Of a DNA stretch of 64,000 nucleotides, positions 11,698-30,700 are shown one piece after another. Below the pieces are notes generated by a model. The model ran no database searches, had not been told where the DNA came from, and saw only the letters and a list, made by a program, of their open reading frames with translations. The position numbers and the translations under genes are program-made. This stretch comes from Bolinopsis microptera (lineage: Eukaryota; Ctenophora; Tentaculata; Lobata; Bolinopsidae), in NCBI RefSeq assembly GCF_026151205.1, contig NC_087081.1, positions 5,389,246 to 5,453,245 of the forward strand, given 5' to 3'. How positions within the stretch are numbered: the stretch's first letter is position 1; each line of letters opens with the position of its first letter.

Positions 11698-13000
11698 GAC
11701 AGATATATAGATATAGATATATATATGTTATTTAATAAATATGTGCTAATTGCAGGTTAAGATTTTGATAGTCTTTTTTCGCTCTTATATGAGTGGGTCA
11801 ATCATTTATTTTGAATTGTAGTTGACGAAGTAAGAGTCTCCACTCAGTGTAGTAAAAACAAAATTCTTTGTCGACGTTTGATAACTTACGTTTGATAACT
11901 TACATAGCTGCAAAATTGCAATGTTAAAATAATCTATCAATACTACGACATATTACAACAACAAATAAAGAAATAACATCTTAAAACCTAACCAATCAAA
12001 AAGTAACAACACGAATCAACCACGTACTCATCACAGAAAATCCACATAACCCAAATACAACCGGCAAAATCACGAAACAACGATCACAAACTTCAAAAGA
12101 AACATAAATAACGGCTAAAAGAATCCACACCGCACCAAGCCGTGAAACTGAACAACACAATGAGATGTGAATTATTACTTCATAAGTTCATATATACCTC
12201 AATATATTGTTCCCAGCCCGGCACGCCGCAGACCCCCTCCCCCCCCCCCCAACCGCCACTCCCGCTTCTTCCAAATTCCGCAACTATCATCTCACGTCAC
12301 CGCCAGTCACATCCGAATCATATAGACCCCCTGCAACAAAATCGTTAAGATTTTTATTTGTTAGAAACCAGTTCAGATTCGGATATTTTACATAGCTCAC
12401 GAAATTTCGTATATTTTGCTGCTCTTTACTTTAGTGTTTAGACATGCTATTGTCAAAGCATAATTTAAGAATGTTCCAAGCCCGCGTTTGTCGCCAAAAT
12501 GTACCTTTAACTTAACCAAAAATATATTTTTCGGGTGTTCCTCTTTTATAGCTGCTGGTTTCTTGAGTTCATATATAAATTTTATCAAAATCTGACGAAA
12601 AATGACTGAGACACAAAAACTTAATAGGTCCTGTCGTGATATCATGGACCGCTTAGCTTCCACCAGGATCTGGTAGCTCATAATTCTGCGGAGTCTTTGT
12701 GTCGTCATTTCGCACAACTCCTTAAGAATCTTAAGTCATTGGCATGTGAAAATTTGCAGCCTTCCAGACATTGATTGGGTTAACGAGGTGTCGTACGTCA
12801 CCTCGAGATCAGGTAACGGGGGACTGGCGTAACGTTGCCTGTTAATCGTCCTTTTATCTTAACGATAAGGTAGAATCAAAGAATCAAGAATGTAAGCTGT
12901 AAACAATACGTCGAAATAATCAACGAATCGTATCAGAGTCCATCAGCAGTTAGTAACAGTGAAATGATTTTTGAAAAATATTTAATGGAATTTAATTATA
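11698..13000. other. Intergenic stretch, no gene seen
   Basis: AT-rich with a short C-run at about 12239-12250. ORFs of 60-106 codons show no domain or splice support. Confidence 0.4.
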
Positions 13001-13765
13001 TTTGGACGGACCTTAAACGGCGGACATCATTTGAAATTGAACGGACATTAAGATGAACGTTAGGAGTAGGGCCTCAATTAATGTCCGTTCAAATAATGTC
13101 CGATAAAGTAACTTACAAATGAATATCAGGGTGTTACGCAAAATTATCTCGCCGAGAATTTTGATCTTAGGCGTCATCTCAACGAGTCTTTTAGCTTTTT
13201 AGGTAATGTTTGAGAAAATTGAAGAATTTTTCCACATTATCCAGCATCCTGAACACAGAAATAGCTGTAGAACCTTATTTTAGCCTTGAAAACATAAACA
13301 TGTTCGCTTTTTGGGAAATATTGTCAGGGTAGGCAAGTCGATATTGTCTAGGTAGGCTAAAAGTCCCATTACTGGCTACGTGGCAGTGGTTTTGATGTCT
13401 GATCCTCAACCAAGCAACATTATGTCAACGCAATTTGCAAATCAAGATATTGTACTAATAGAGTAATAGTAATGTAATGAGGATTGTAGGTGATGTGCTA
13501 GATACTACATATTACAGCTTACATACTTTATATTATTATCCTTAATTGACCGGAAATTGCGTGAACGGAAAAAAATTACACAACGAAAATCTATAAATGA
13601 TAAAATTCAATAAAAATTACAGTATAATAGTTTTTGCACATGATCAAATTAAAGATCTTACCTTATCGGACCTTATTTGGACGGACATTAATTGAACGCT
13701 GGAGGCCCTAACGTTCATCTTAATGTCCGTTCAAATAAAGTCCGTTTATTTAAGGTCCGTCCAAG
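13001..13765. mobile_element. Non-autonomous DNA element with ~95-bp terminal inverted repeats
   Basis: The left end TTTGGACGGACCTTAAA is matched by the right end TTTAAGGTCCGTCCAA. The inverted similarity continues inward through the ACGGACATTAAGATGAACGT segments for about 95 bp. There is no ORF inside. It lies just left of a transposase relic, but the termini do not prove that they belong together. Confidence 0.8.
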
Positions 13766-13859
13766 TTAAAGTCCGTTGAATTTTTTTCAAAAATTTTTCC
13801 ACTTCGAACATTTTGTCCAGAATATGACAACTATGAGAACTTTATTGTGCCGTAAATTA

Positions 13860-14090
13860 ACGACGGAAAGGTTCTCCTTGGTCTGCCAGAGGCACAGAAA
13901 ACTCTACTAGTGTCTAGTATATGATGTTTTCAAGGGTCACTTGGTGGAAAAAGTCAACGAAATTATGGCACTCAACAACATAGTTCATGAGCTAGTCCCC
14001 GCCAACATGACAAACTTGTTCCAGCCTCTAGATATTACGGTAAATCGTGCTGCCAAGGACATTGTCCGACGTTGTTATAGTCTATATTAC
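13860..14090 (+). pseudogene. DDE-superfamily (pogo/Tigger-like) transposase relic
   Basis: Two frames together read LLGLPEAQKTLLV, then after a frameshift YDVFKGHLVEKVNEI, then HELVPANMTNLFQPLDITVN. These match the core around the second catalytic Asp (YDVFKG) and the conserved VPANxTxxxQPLD block of DDE_1 transposases. A frameshift plus missing ends make it non-functional. Confidence 0.75.
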
Positions 14091-14474
14091 TGAGGGGAGG
14101 TAATGGAACAGTGCTAGGAACGCTCCACGTGATGTTAAGGTTAACCTAAAGTTGTCTAAGATAAAACCACTTCAGAGGGTAATATTGCTCATTATACCTC
14201 ACTACATACTTAGAGTAGTTTTAAAGTTATATACTTATAACTCAGTTTGGTTGTAAAGCTATATTCACTTTATAACTCAGTTTGGTTGTTAAACTATGTA
14301 TATTGTATATTCACTTTATAACTCAGTCTGTTTTCAAAACATTATAACTTTTCAACACCATTAGAGTCGGTTCATTCAAGCATGCATGAAGGTTGCCGCT
14401 CTAACTTTAAATAAAGTACTTTAAATAAAAAGAAATAGGTGCAGAATATACGAGCATTTTACCATTGGTCAACT

Positions 14475-14965
14475 GCTCTGTTCGGAACTGTGCAGTGATC
14501 TGAGATTAATTGTTTTTCCTGTAGGGATGGAAACAATTGCATTATAGTACTATACTAACTGTCAAGATAAAATCACGTGACTAAGAACATGCCACCACGC
14601 TCCCTCCATTAGCTGTACCATGACCGTAAATTAACAAAAATCTAATTAAAAAAAATGCTTTTTGGGAACACGTTCTGGTCCGCTGAGATGGTATTTAAGG
14701 AATGAACTCTGTTCGGAACCGTGCAGTGGTCTGAGATTAATTGTTTTTCCTGTAGGGATGTAAACTTGCATTAGTACTATACTAACTGTCAAGATAAAAT
14801 CACGTGACTAAGGACGCGCCACCACGCTCCCTCCATGTTAGCCGTGCCGTGACCGTAAATTAACAAAAATCTGATTAAGAAAAAATGCTTTTAGGAACAC
14901 GTTCTGGTCCGCTGAGAAGGTATTTAAGGAATGTCCTCTGTTCGGAACCGTGCAGTGGTCTGAGA
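14475..14965. repeat. ~230-bp tandem repeat, about 2.1 copies
   Basis: CTGTTCGGAACYGTGCAGTG recurs at about 14478, 14708 and 14938. The intervening sequence is nearly identical and includes CCACCACGCTCCCTCCAT. No coding function is visible. Confidence 0.9.
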
Positions 14966-15463
14966 TGCATCAGTGGTTCGACGGACAAGTATTCTAGCAT
15001 CCGCCTTCATCAAGAGAATTTTACCTGTTCGAAATATAACTCGTGTTCTCTCGCCACTTCTCGTGCTCTCTCGCCACCTCTCTTGCCAGTTGCCGTTACT
15101 ATGACACTGCTTACTATGCTACATGACAGTAGTTGCAGTTACCATAGCAATGATTGCACGCAAACAAACTCTGTGTTATTACTTAAGTTAAGACGAAGTT
15201 AGGAGAGTATTAATTTCTACCATTTGCTATTCCTTACTTTCCTAATTAGATGTTGAGTGACTCTTAGCGGGGAAGGAATCTCACTTTGTTCTAGAAACTA
15301 CTGTACCTCAGATTTTGAAGTTCTACCGTTGTTTTGAAATGTCTCCTAGTATCATCTATATTGTTAAAACCGTGTTATGTATTTAGACCGAGTTTTGCTC
15401 TATGAACTAGTATTGAACTATTTTCATGTTGTTTCTTATATTAATTCGATTTTTACTTTAGCC

Positions 15464-16437
15464 ATGGAATCGACAAGCCAGGAAAAGAGATATACGTACG
15501 TTAATTAGGGGCAAATCAAGTTCCTTCGCAATAAGTCAACTAACAACGGCAAACCAATGCAAATGTTTGCCGTTGTAGGCGAGCACACTAAGGTGTGTTC
15601 ATACTTTCCTGATGAAGAAGACCGATTCGTGGTAAGTCTTAGTGGATATTATATTTTTTTAATACATGATTCACAAATATTGACTTTATTTATAATAATA
15701 ATAATTAATCCTTAAATAAATATAAGAAACTTTAATGAATAAACAAATCTTCATCTTAGTCAGAAAAATGTTATCTATGTTGTATCCTACTGAGAGAAAA
15801 GAACATGTTTTCTCATGAATAAAAAATTTCAGAACGGGGACCTAATTGAAGGCATTGCCGCCACTACGAATGGGTATGTAACCCTGAAAGTGTTCGAAAA
15901 GCAGCCTGTCACTGCCCCGGCTATAAAAAGAAAAGAACACCCCGATTACCCGCAGCTACTGCTACCACTAGCAAAGGAAAGTCCCTCGTGAGTAACTAAT
16001 TGTTTTCTTTCTAAACTAGTTTTTTCATGACTTTGTTACAAAGCACATATGTATATACACAAGTAATACTGTTATATTGACGTTTATTCAGAATGAGTTG
16101 AATTTATTATAATTCAACTATAGTATACTTATTTCAAATAATATTGTTAAACCCGGTTATATATTTCAGGATCTCAACGCCTTTTTGGACATTGATTTTT
16201 AGTTTAACCCCGCTGCCGTATCCCGCTGCCCTGAAACAATCGTCTACAACCCTGTTGCCGAAGTTGTATCCTATCCTGCTGGCAAAGTCGTATCCTGCTG
16301 CCCGAAACAATCGTCTAAAACCCTGTTGCCGAAACTGTATCCTATCCTGCTGTCAAATTTGTACCCCGCTGTTGAAATATTTGTTTATAACCCCGTTGCC
16401 GAAGTTGTATGCTATCCTGCTGCCATCGAAGGTTTAA
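15464..16437 (+). pseudogene. Unrecognised three-exon gene model with an in-frame TAG
   Basis: Exon-like pieces share phase: 15464-15631 (MESTSQEKRYTYVN, stop, then GQIKFLRNK...FPDEEDRFV, donor GTAAGT), 15833-15987 (NGDLIEGIAATTNGYVTLKV..., donor GTGAGT) and 16170-16437. The sites are good and exon composition is richer than the flanks. An in-frame TAG follows codon 14; translation could restart at Met 15557. The third exon is a decayed minisatellite (CCGCTGCC/TATCCTGCTG units). In another frame it reads DLNAFLDIDF and then stops, while the sequence after that stop looks coding-like. I do not recognise the family. It is either a decayed host gene or part of a transposon. Confidence 0.4.
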
Positions 16438-19400
16438 TCGTTACTATTATTTTGTCTTAAATTAAAGGCAAAACTGCAGTCTTTTTTATGTTTTCCCCTT
16501 TCAAATGACGAGAAACAAAATAATAATAAAAACTAAAGATAACAACAATTGCAAACTGATTATTGAAAATATAAAACAAATGAGTACGGCTAGTAGCTAT
16601 TGAATAAAAATAAATAAACGAATGCACTCAGCATTTCTAATTCTAGCTGCTACCATGCGCGTGTTTTTTTTGGACAGTACTTTTCAATAAACATTTAAAT
16701 TTAAAATTAATAAATACATTCTATGACACCTTCGAATTAAAAAAGTACGACTAGTCCGTACTTCTCATCTTAGATGTCACTAGTATTCAATATATCATTA
16801 TAAGTACACGTATCAAGCTACTCAGCTCTTTGACAAGTACTGCAACTCACACTATTTGCATATACAAAATTTGACCAAAAACCATAATAATGGGTAGGGT
16901 GCTGCTGCTGAACTACTTTCGACGAGTCTTAATGGCTGAAAAACAATAACGGGGTATATAATAGTAAAGGGGGTATAATAGTAAAGGGGGTATAAAAGTT
17001 AAGGGGGTAAATAATAAAGGAGGTAAATAATAAAGGGGGTAAATAGTAAAGGGGGGTAAATAGTAAAGGGGGTAAATAGTATTGTGAATATAAGAGGCAC
17101 GGTCATGCATTGTGATGGCGAGCTGGAGGCCAGTCTTACAGGTAATAACGTATCAAAATTCAAAGCTATTTCAGCTAGTGAGTTGTGTCCAATTGAAGGT
17201 TAAGACTGGATCTGGACGAGTCATTTTAGAACCTACGAAATAATTTCCACCTGTATTTTGTCTAATCAAACATCCTACGTACCGTAGGGTTTTATGCGGA
17301 CGTATCAGAGGTTTTATGCGGACGTATCAGAGCTGAAGACGAGTTACACATGTATTTTTAAAGTTCCTGCTAAAAAAACAAACTTCTCGTATCTCTTATA
17401 TGTCTTAAAACAAATCCCCCTCCAGGTATCAGAGTTGCTTCAGCTCGTAACTTTCATCGAAAAAATTTAGAGCGATCTGATAATTCTTTGAAGTAAATCC
17501 ATGTCTTCCATCACGTACATGTACTTGTTAATTCAATAGCGGCAGTTATGACTTATGATGTAGCGATAAACGAGAGATAAGAGAGTTATGATTATCAAAT
17601 CGTAACAAAACTGCATATTATCTGTATTCCTTGTATTCCTTGTATTCCTTGCGGTTTTTTGTATTTCTAGCATTCCTTGTATTCCTTATATTCTTTGTTT
17701 TCTTTCTTTTCTTTGAATTCCTTGTATTCCTTGTATTCCTTTTATCTATTGTATTTATTTTTGATTGTACACTGTTAAGTATTCCTTGTAATCTTTGTTA
17801 AGAGATGGTATGGAAAATGATGATGTGTTCACTCAAATAACTGCGGTACGTTTGATTACATATTTTCTGCTCGATGAGATTTATCACTGAATTGTTTTTG
17901 ACTTATATATATCCTTATAACTACAGCTAGGGTGCCTAGCTCTTACTTCTTAAAAAGTTGTACATAAATTAGCTATCCTTTTTCTCACAATACAAAGACA
18001 TCGTGTATCAGCTTATGTATAATGTATAATGTATAATGTTCTATGTACTATGTACAATGATCCTAGACCTAAATGAAGAGATTGTAATCTTAGATTTCAT
18101 ATTTTTTAATTTCCTAATAATTCATTTAAAATTTAAACAGTAATATGATGCACTGGGGCACTAATCTGCTATCAGTTGGAAATTTCCGTACATATTTTAA
18201 TACAGGCATACTTGCATGTCCTAAATGCTTTTAAAGACCGCAATATGAAGTAAGCCGAAACTTTCACAGTGTTATCTTAGACGTCATCAAATACTTCTGT
18301 AAAGTTTCCAAAACTGCAGTGCCAGAAAGGATTGATATGAAAACAACTATAATCAGTAATATCGGAAAAACCTTGATTACAACGCGATAAGAAATTGAAA
18401 TTGAGCAAATTAATTCACATGCCGTACCCCAAAAATGGTGTGGCACATGTCCGCTTGTAATTACCTGAAAGTCATACCGTTTACAGAAACAATTAGATTA
18501 AGGATACTGCACCATGCATTTGCAGAGGACCAATCATGTGACCCCTCACTGCCAGTCACGTTATAAATCAACTTAGCAGCACGTCGGCAATGTGATTTCT
18601 GTGGAGGGAAAACTTTTTGAGCCACCCAAGAACTTGTTTTGTGAACTCTCTCTTTTGCAATTAGACTTAGGTCTTTTCACGGTTTTATTTAGTATAACCG
18701 TGCGCAAAATTAACTGTCTTGATACCTATCTGAGCCTTCCAGTTCAAATAATTTTACCATGGTTGATGGAATTGTGAGTGCCAGCTTTGGATTTATTTAC
18801 TTAACCTTTAAATTTCTATTGACACTGTCTTGACTTTCAATGCAATTTTAAACAATTTTGAAACAAAAGGTCTGTCAATTACTTAACATCAGTCAAAAAA
18901 TGAAGCCATTATTGATTTAAAATATGCTTGGTGAATAAATTATTTGCTCAGCTTATCATATCAGCCCATGTTTTATCCGTGAGTCAATTGTTATTAAGTC
19001 ACTTATCATTAATACACGATCGTTCCTAGTCACGATAGTCAGTATTCAAAATATTGCAACTGTCAGTGTTCAAAATATTGCAACGTTAAAAAATTAACGT
19101 TAAAAACGAAAACTTTCGTTAATCTTTAGATATTTTGCTTGATGATGCTTGGGGTATGTTTTTCTTAATTTTGGTTGCCCATGCTCATGAAAATAATCGC
19201 TCTTCGTATGAATCCAAACAGAAAATTTTAAAAGTCACGTATTTATCTGAGAATATAACTGTTTGCACCTTTAACAAAATTACTAGAACCTGTGACTTCT
19301 GATATGGAAAAGTTTAAATTACATGTCTTATAATCTATGATTATGACCAAGACCTCAGTTATATAATACGAGTATTAAGTTTCCACTGTTATCGAGCTAG

Positions 19401-19665
19401 ACTGTATATCATATCACATGATGAGTTAAAACTGTGGCTGTGTCTTCTGCGATAATAATAAAATGTTTTACTGATAACCAGGGACAAAAGAAAATCGCGA
19501 TTATTTTGCCCAAAAAATCGTGATTCCGCACATGCCGCGATTTCCTTTTTTCCCTGCTGATAACTGGACTAAACTATAGGATTTATTAGAACATTAAAAT
19601 TCACTGATAATTAGACTTAACTATAGGATTTATCAGAACGTTAAAATGTGAAAGACAAGTTTGCT
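16438..19665. other. Intergenic stretch with small minisatellites
   Basis: It holds a TAAAGGGGGTATAATAG-like array at about 16945-17085, TATTCCTTG repeats at about 17630-17760, and short TGTATAA repeats near 18015-18050. No exon or RNA gene can be supported. Confidence 0.5.
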
Positions 19666-26019
<6,354 letters not shown>

Positions 26020-26825
26020 CTGTTGGGATTGTGTGCACATACGCCTCGGTGTCTCACATTGTGGACGAGATGAACATTCACACAGCTACTTTCAACAGTT
26101 AACTGTTGGGATTGTGTGCACATACGCCTCGGTGTCTCACATTGTAGACGAGATGAACATTCACACAGCTACTTTCAACAGTTAACTGTTGGGATTGTGT
26201 GCACATACGCCTCGGTGTCTCACATTGTGGACGAGATGAACATTCACACAGCTACTTTCAACAGTTAACTGTTGGTATTGTGTGCACATACGCCTCGGTG
26301 TCTCACATTGTGGACGAGATGAACATTCACACAGCTACTTTCAACAGTTAACTGTTGGTATTGTGTGCACATACGCCTCGGTGTCTCACATTGTGGACGA
26401 GATGAACATTCACACAGCTACTTTCAACAGTTAACAACACGCTGTAAGGGAACTTTTATAATTACATTTTTTATTTACCTTCTACATAAAGTACATTTAC
26501 AACACCAAATAATTATCATCAAATAATGCATGGTATTGATATAATATTCTGAAAGTTTTTTGTACCCTTTTGAGGAATTATTGTTTGAAGTGTAATTTTG
26601 ACAATTTTAAGTTAAGTTTTGTTTCAATTTTCCCAATTTCAATGAATGATTAAAATTAATATGTACAATTGTTATCACTGAATTCATATTTTTGACAAGA
26701 TCGACAACGTTTACAATGTTTAAAAGGTTAACAAGATTAAAATACAAGTTGAGTAAGCCTCCAAAAGTTACAGTCTCACTCGAATAATCACATTCAAGTT
26801 TCATTGTTCAACTGGGTTACGAGTA

Positions 26826-27175
26826 GAACACTTTTACACGGCACGGCACGGCACGGGTAGAGCACTTTTAAACGGCACGGCACGGGTAGAGCACTTTTAC
26901 ACGGCACGGCACGGGTAGAGCACTTTTACACGGCACGGCACGGCACGGGTAGAGCACATTTACACGGCACGGCACGGCACGGGTAGACCACTTTTACACG
27001 GTACGGCACGGCACGGGTAGAGCACTTTTACACGGCACAGCACGGCACGGGTAGACCACTTTTACACGGTACGGCACGGCACGGGTAAAGCACTTTTACA
27101 CGGTACGGCACGGCACGGGTAAAGCACTTTTACACGGCACGGCACGAGTACTAGTAGAGCACTTTTACACGGTAT
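26826..27175. repeat. CGGCACGGGTAGAGCACTTTTACA minisatellite
   Basis: About 11 variant copies of a 28-38-bp unit composed of CGGCA repeats plus GGGTAGAGCACTTTTACA. It lies between the convergent transporter and ETS genes. 27176-27728 holds no gene I can support. Confidence 0.93.
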
Positions 27176-27728
27176 AGTTCTCGTGTCAATTTTTCGAATC
27201 CATTGTGCATACCACAGTCGCAAAAAGCTGTCCTTTTAAAGTTAGACCTTATAGAGCTATAGTATAGCTTGACGGTACGTATAAACGGATCACGTAATCG
27301 ATTAGGAGATGTGTTACCATGGTCGTTATACGTACCGTTATTTTAGGTGTGATTCTATTGCAATTTCAAGCATATTGTGGCCAGCTTTTCGCGCGGTTGT
27401 GTTATGATATAATTATGATATTCTCGAAGAACAAACTCAATTTGATTGCATTGACTAATGCCTTGATCTTCGGAGTTCGGACAAACAAAGACATTCTGTT
27501 AATTGTTCATACTTATTGTTCATTGTTCGTACTAATTGTTCTTTGGTCCAATAAAGTCTTAAAATGTTGATTTGCTTTTCTGATCAAGAGTAATTAAAAT
27601 TTGACGTTGCTTTGACTGTGATGGGCAAAGGCGCACTGATAGTCACTAATAGTCACTAATTGTCACTGATATTCGCTGGTATTCACTGGTATTCACTGTG
27701 ATAATCACTGCTGCAGTTACTGATATAG

Positions 27729-30700
27729 CTACTGATGGGGTGTGTTCGTGACATCTAGCTCTAGAGCTGCTTCACTGAAACTGTAAACAAACCTTCCCAT
27801 ACCCTGCCGTCTCTTTAAGATATTCCTGCTGTAGTAATACCTGGAATATGAACCAGGTTACTGTTGGTTACCAGCATCATTAACTGATAATAGAAAGATA
27901 GAATTGACTTAAAATTATAAAATTTTATTTATAAATTCTCACCAAGAGGAAGATCAAGATCATATACCCGATGTAAATTAATAGTGTAGATTTCTATAAA
28001 GAAATATGCTGGAATTTTCTAGAATTCATTATCTTTATTGCCATCTTAGAATTAAGTTTCGGGGTGGTACACAACCATTGACTTACTAATCAACTAATCA
28101 ACTAATTAACTAATCAACTAATCAACTAATCAACTAATTAACTAATCAACTAATCAACTAATCAATTAATCAACTAATCAACTAATCAACTAATCAACTA
28201 ATCAACTAATCAACTAATCAACTAATCAACTAATCAACTAATCAACTAATCAACTAATCAACTAATCAACTAATCAACTAATCAACTAATCAACCAATCA
28301 ACTAATCAACTAATCAACTAATCAACTTATCGACTAATCAACTGATCAACTGATCAACTGATCAACTGATCAACCAATCAACTACCTAATCAACTAATTA
28401 ACTATTCAACTAATTAACTAATCAGCTAATCAACTAATCAACTAATTAACTAATCAACTTATTAACTAATTATTATCTTACCTGAGAGCTCTACATAGAC
28501 TGTCCACGTTGATACACCCTCGTCCCTTGTACTCACTCCATAACTTAGCCACCTAAATAGAACATGATGTTAATATAAATGCCAGTTTTAAGACTCCTCT
28601 AGATTCATGGATAACAAAAAAGCTTCCAGTAATAACCAATAAAATCCCAAGATCTCTGTCACGTGTGAAAACAAACATGCACTTCACCGTCACCACTCCT
28701 GGAACTAACAACACTGAATACAGAACCGCACTCCAACACACCATCGACAACATTACCAGTGAAACGATCACCTGCTACACAGACGGGTCTCTATCAGACT
28801 CCGGAAGTGGGGCTGGGTACATCATCACGACTGACAACAACAACACCACCCTGGAAGAGAGATCATTCAAGCTCCCTGATTATTGCACTGTCTACCAGAC
28901 AGAGCTCACTGCAATCATTGAAGCCTGCAAGTATCTCTCATCCTACACCAATTCACACATCATTATATGGTCTGATAGTCTCTCCTCCATACAAGCTATT
29001 TCCTCGCTTTCAACGAGGAGCAGAACTACTAGAGACTGTTATGACACCCTTAACGCACTCGGATCGAACAACACTCTAGAGATCCGATGGATCGCAGCCC
29101 ATATTGGGTTGTGGGGAAATGAAAAAGCGGATGAGCTGGCCAAGCTTGGCACGACCAGCGAACACGTTTTGAAATGCCCAATCCCTCAATCTTACATCAA
29201 ACGACAAATCAACAACAAAGTCCACAGACTGAATCAGGATATCTGGTTAACGGATGGTCCTAGACACACCAAACTAACACTTGGCCAAAAGCACACCAAA
29301 ATAATCAATAATATAAACACGTCACTCATCAACAATAGACAAGACTATAGAACCGCAGTCCACCTAATCACGGGCCACTGTGGCTTAAACAAACACCTCC
29401 ACACCATCCGCAAATCAAGCACCAGTGCTTGTCCTATGTGCGGTGACGGAGAGGAAACTGTCTCACACTTTCTTGGACAGTGCCCAGCTATTGCCCAACT
29501 AAGAGGTCAATACTTTCGGGACTACTACCTCTCGGTCAACGACATATTCGACAACCACCACATTACCACAATCGTCAACTTCACAAACCGCACCAAACGC
29601 TTAATAGTACCAGAAGAACTGGATCAGACTGGTGTAACTTAGCGCATTAACACATTACATATGCAGCCTTGCCTAACTGATTTATAAACTCATCTGGTAC
29701 CAAAGCGCGGTATTCCCATTCAGATCATTACCACCACCGTCCTCCACAATTCACACTGTTGTCTCCGATAAACCCCCCCCCCCTCATCCCAGAGGTAGGC
29801 AAAGCATCTTAATGCTATCCTCTAGTCCGGGCTTTCTATGCCCAGCCTCTCTAAAACAAAAAAAAAAAACATGTTTCACCTCTTCACAAGAATCTAAATC
29901 TATACACGAACTAACCTGTTGTGGATCAGTTAGAATGAACTCTGGGGGCCTCTCCGTCCAATTGATGGAGCTCTCGTTAGGATTCCGTATTAACTGTAAC
30001 AGGAACTGCCAGAGATACAACTTCCGGGGTCCTTTACAGGTTCCTGACTCTGAGGCTGTGGAATAGAAATATTATAAAGGAGAATTATAAAGGAGCATTA
30101 TAAAAGAGCATTATAAGGGAGCATTATAAAGGAACATTATAAAGGAGAATTATAAAGGAGCATTATAAAGGAGCATTATAAAGGAGCATTATAAAGGAGC
30201 ATTATAAAGAAGCATTATAAGGGAGCATTATAAAGGAGCATTATAAAGGAGCATTATAAAGGAGCATTATAAAGGAGCATTATAAAGGAGCATTATAAAG
30301 GAGCATTATAAAGGAGCATTATAAAGGAGCATTATAAAGGAGCATTATAAAGGAGCATTATAAAGGAGCATTATAAAGGAGCATTATAAAGAAGCATTAT
30401 AAGGGAGCATTATAAGGGAGCATTATAAGGGAGCATTATAAGGGAGCATTATAAAGGAGCATTATAAAGGAGCATTATAAAGGAGCATTATAAAGGAGCA
30501 TTATAAAGGAGCATTATAAGGGAGCATTATAAAGGAGCATTATAAAGGAGCATTATAAAGGAGCATTATAAAGGAGCATTATAAAGAAGCATTATAAAGA
30601 AGCATTATAAAGGAGCATTATAAAGGAGCATTATAAAGGAGCATTATAAAGGAGCATTATAAAGGAGCATTATAAAGGAGCATTATAAAGGAGCATTATA

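Noticed and set aside
28665-29642. 325-codon ORF as a host RNase H gene
   Set aside because: The Cys-rich C-terminus, A-rich tail, 5' truncation and a second degraded copy at 25490 identify a non-LTR retrotransposon.
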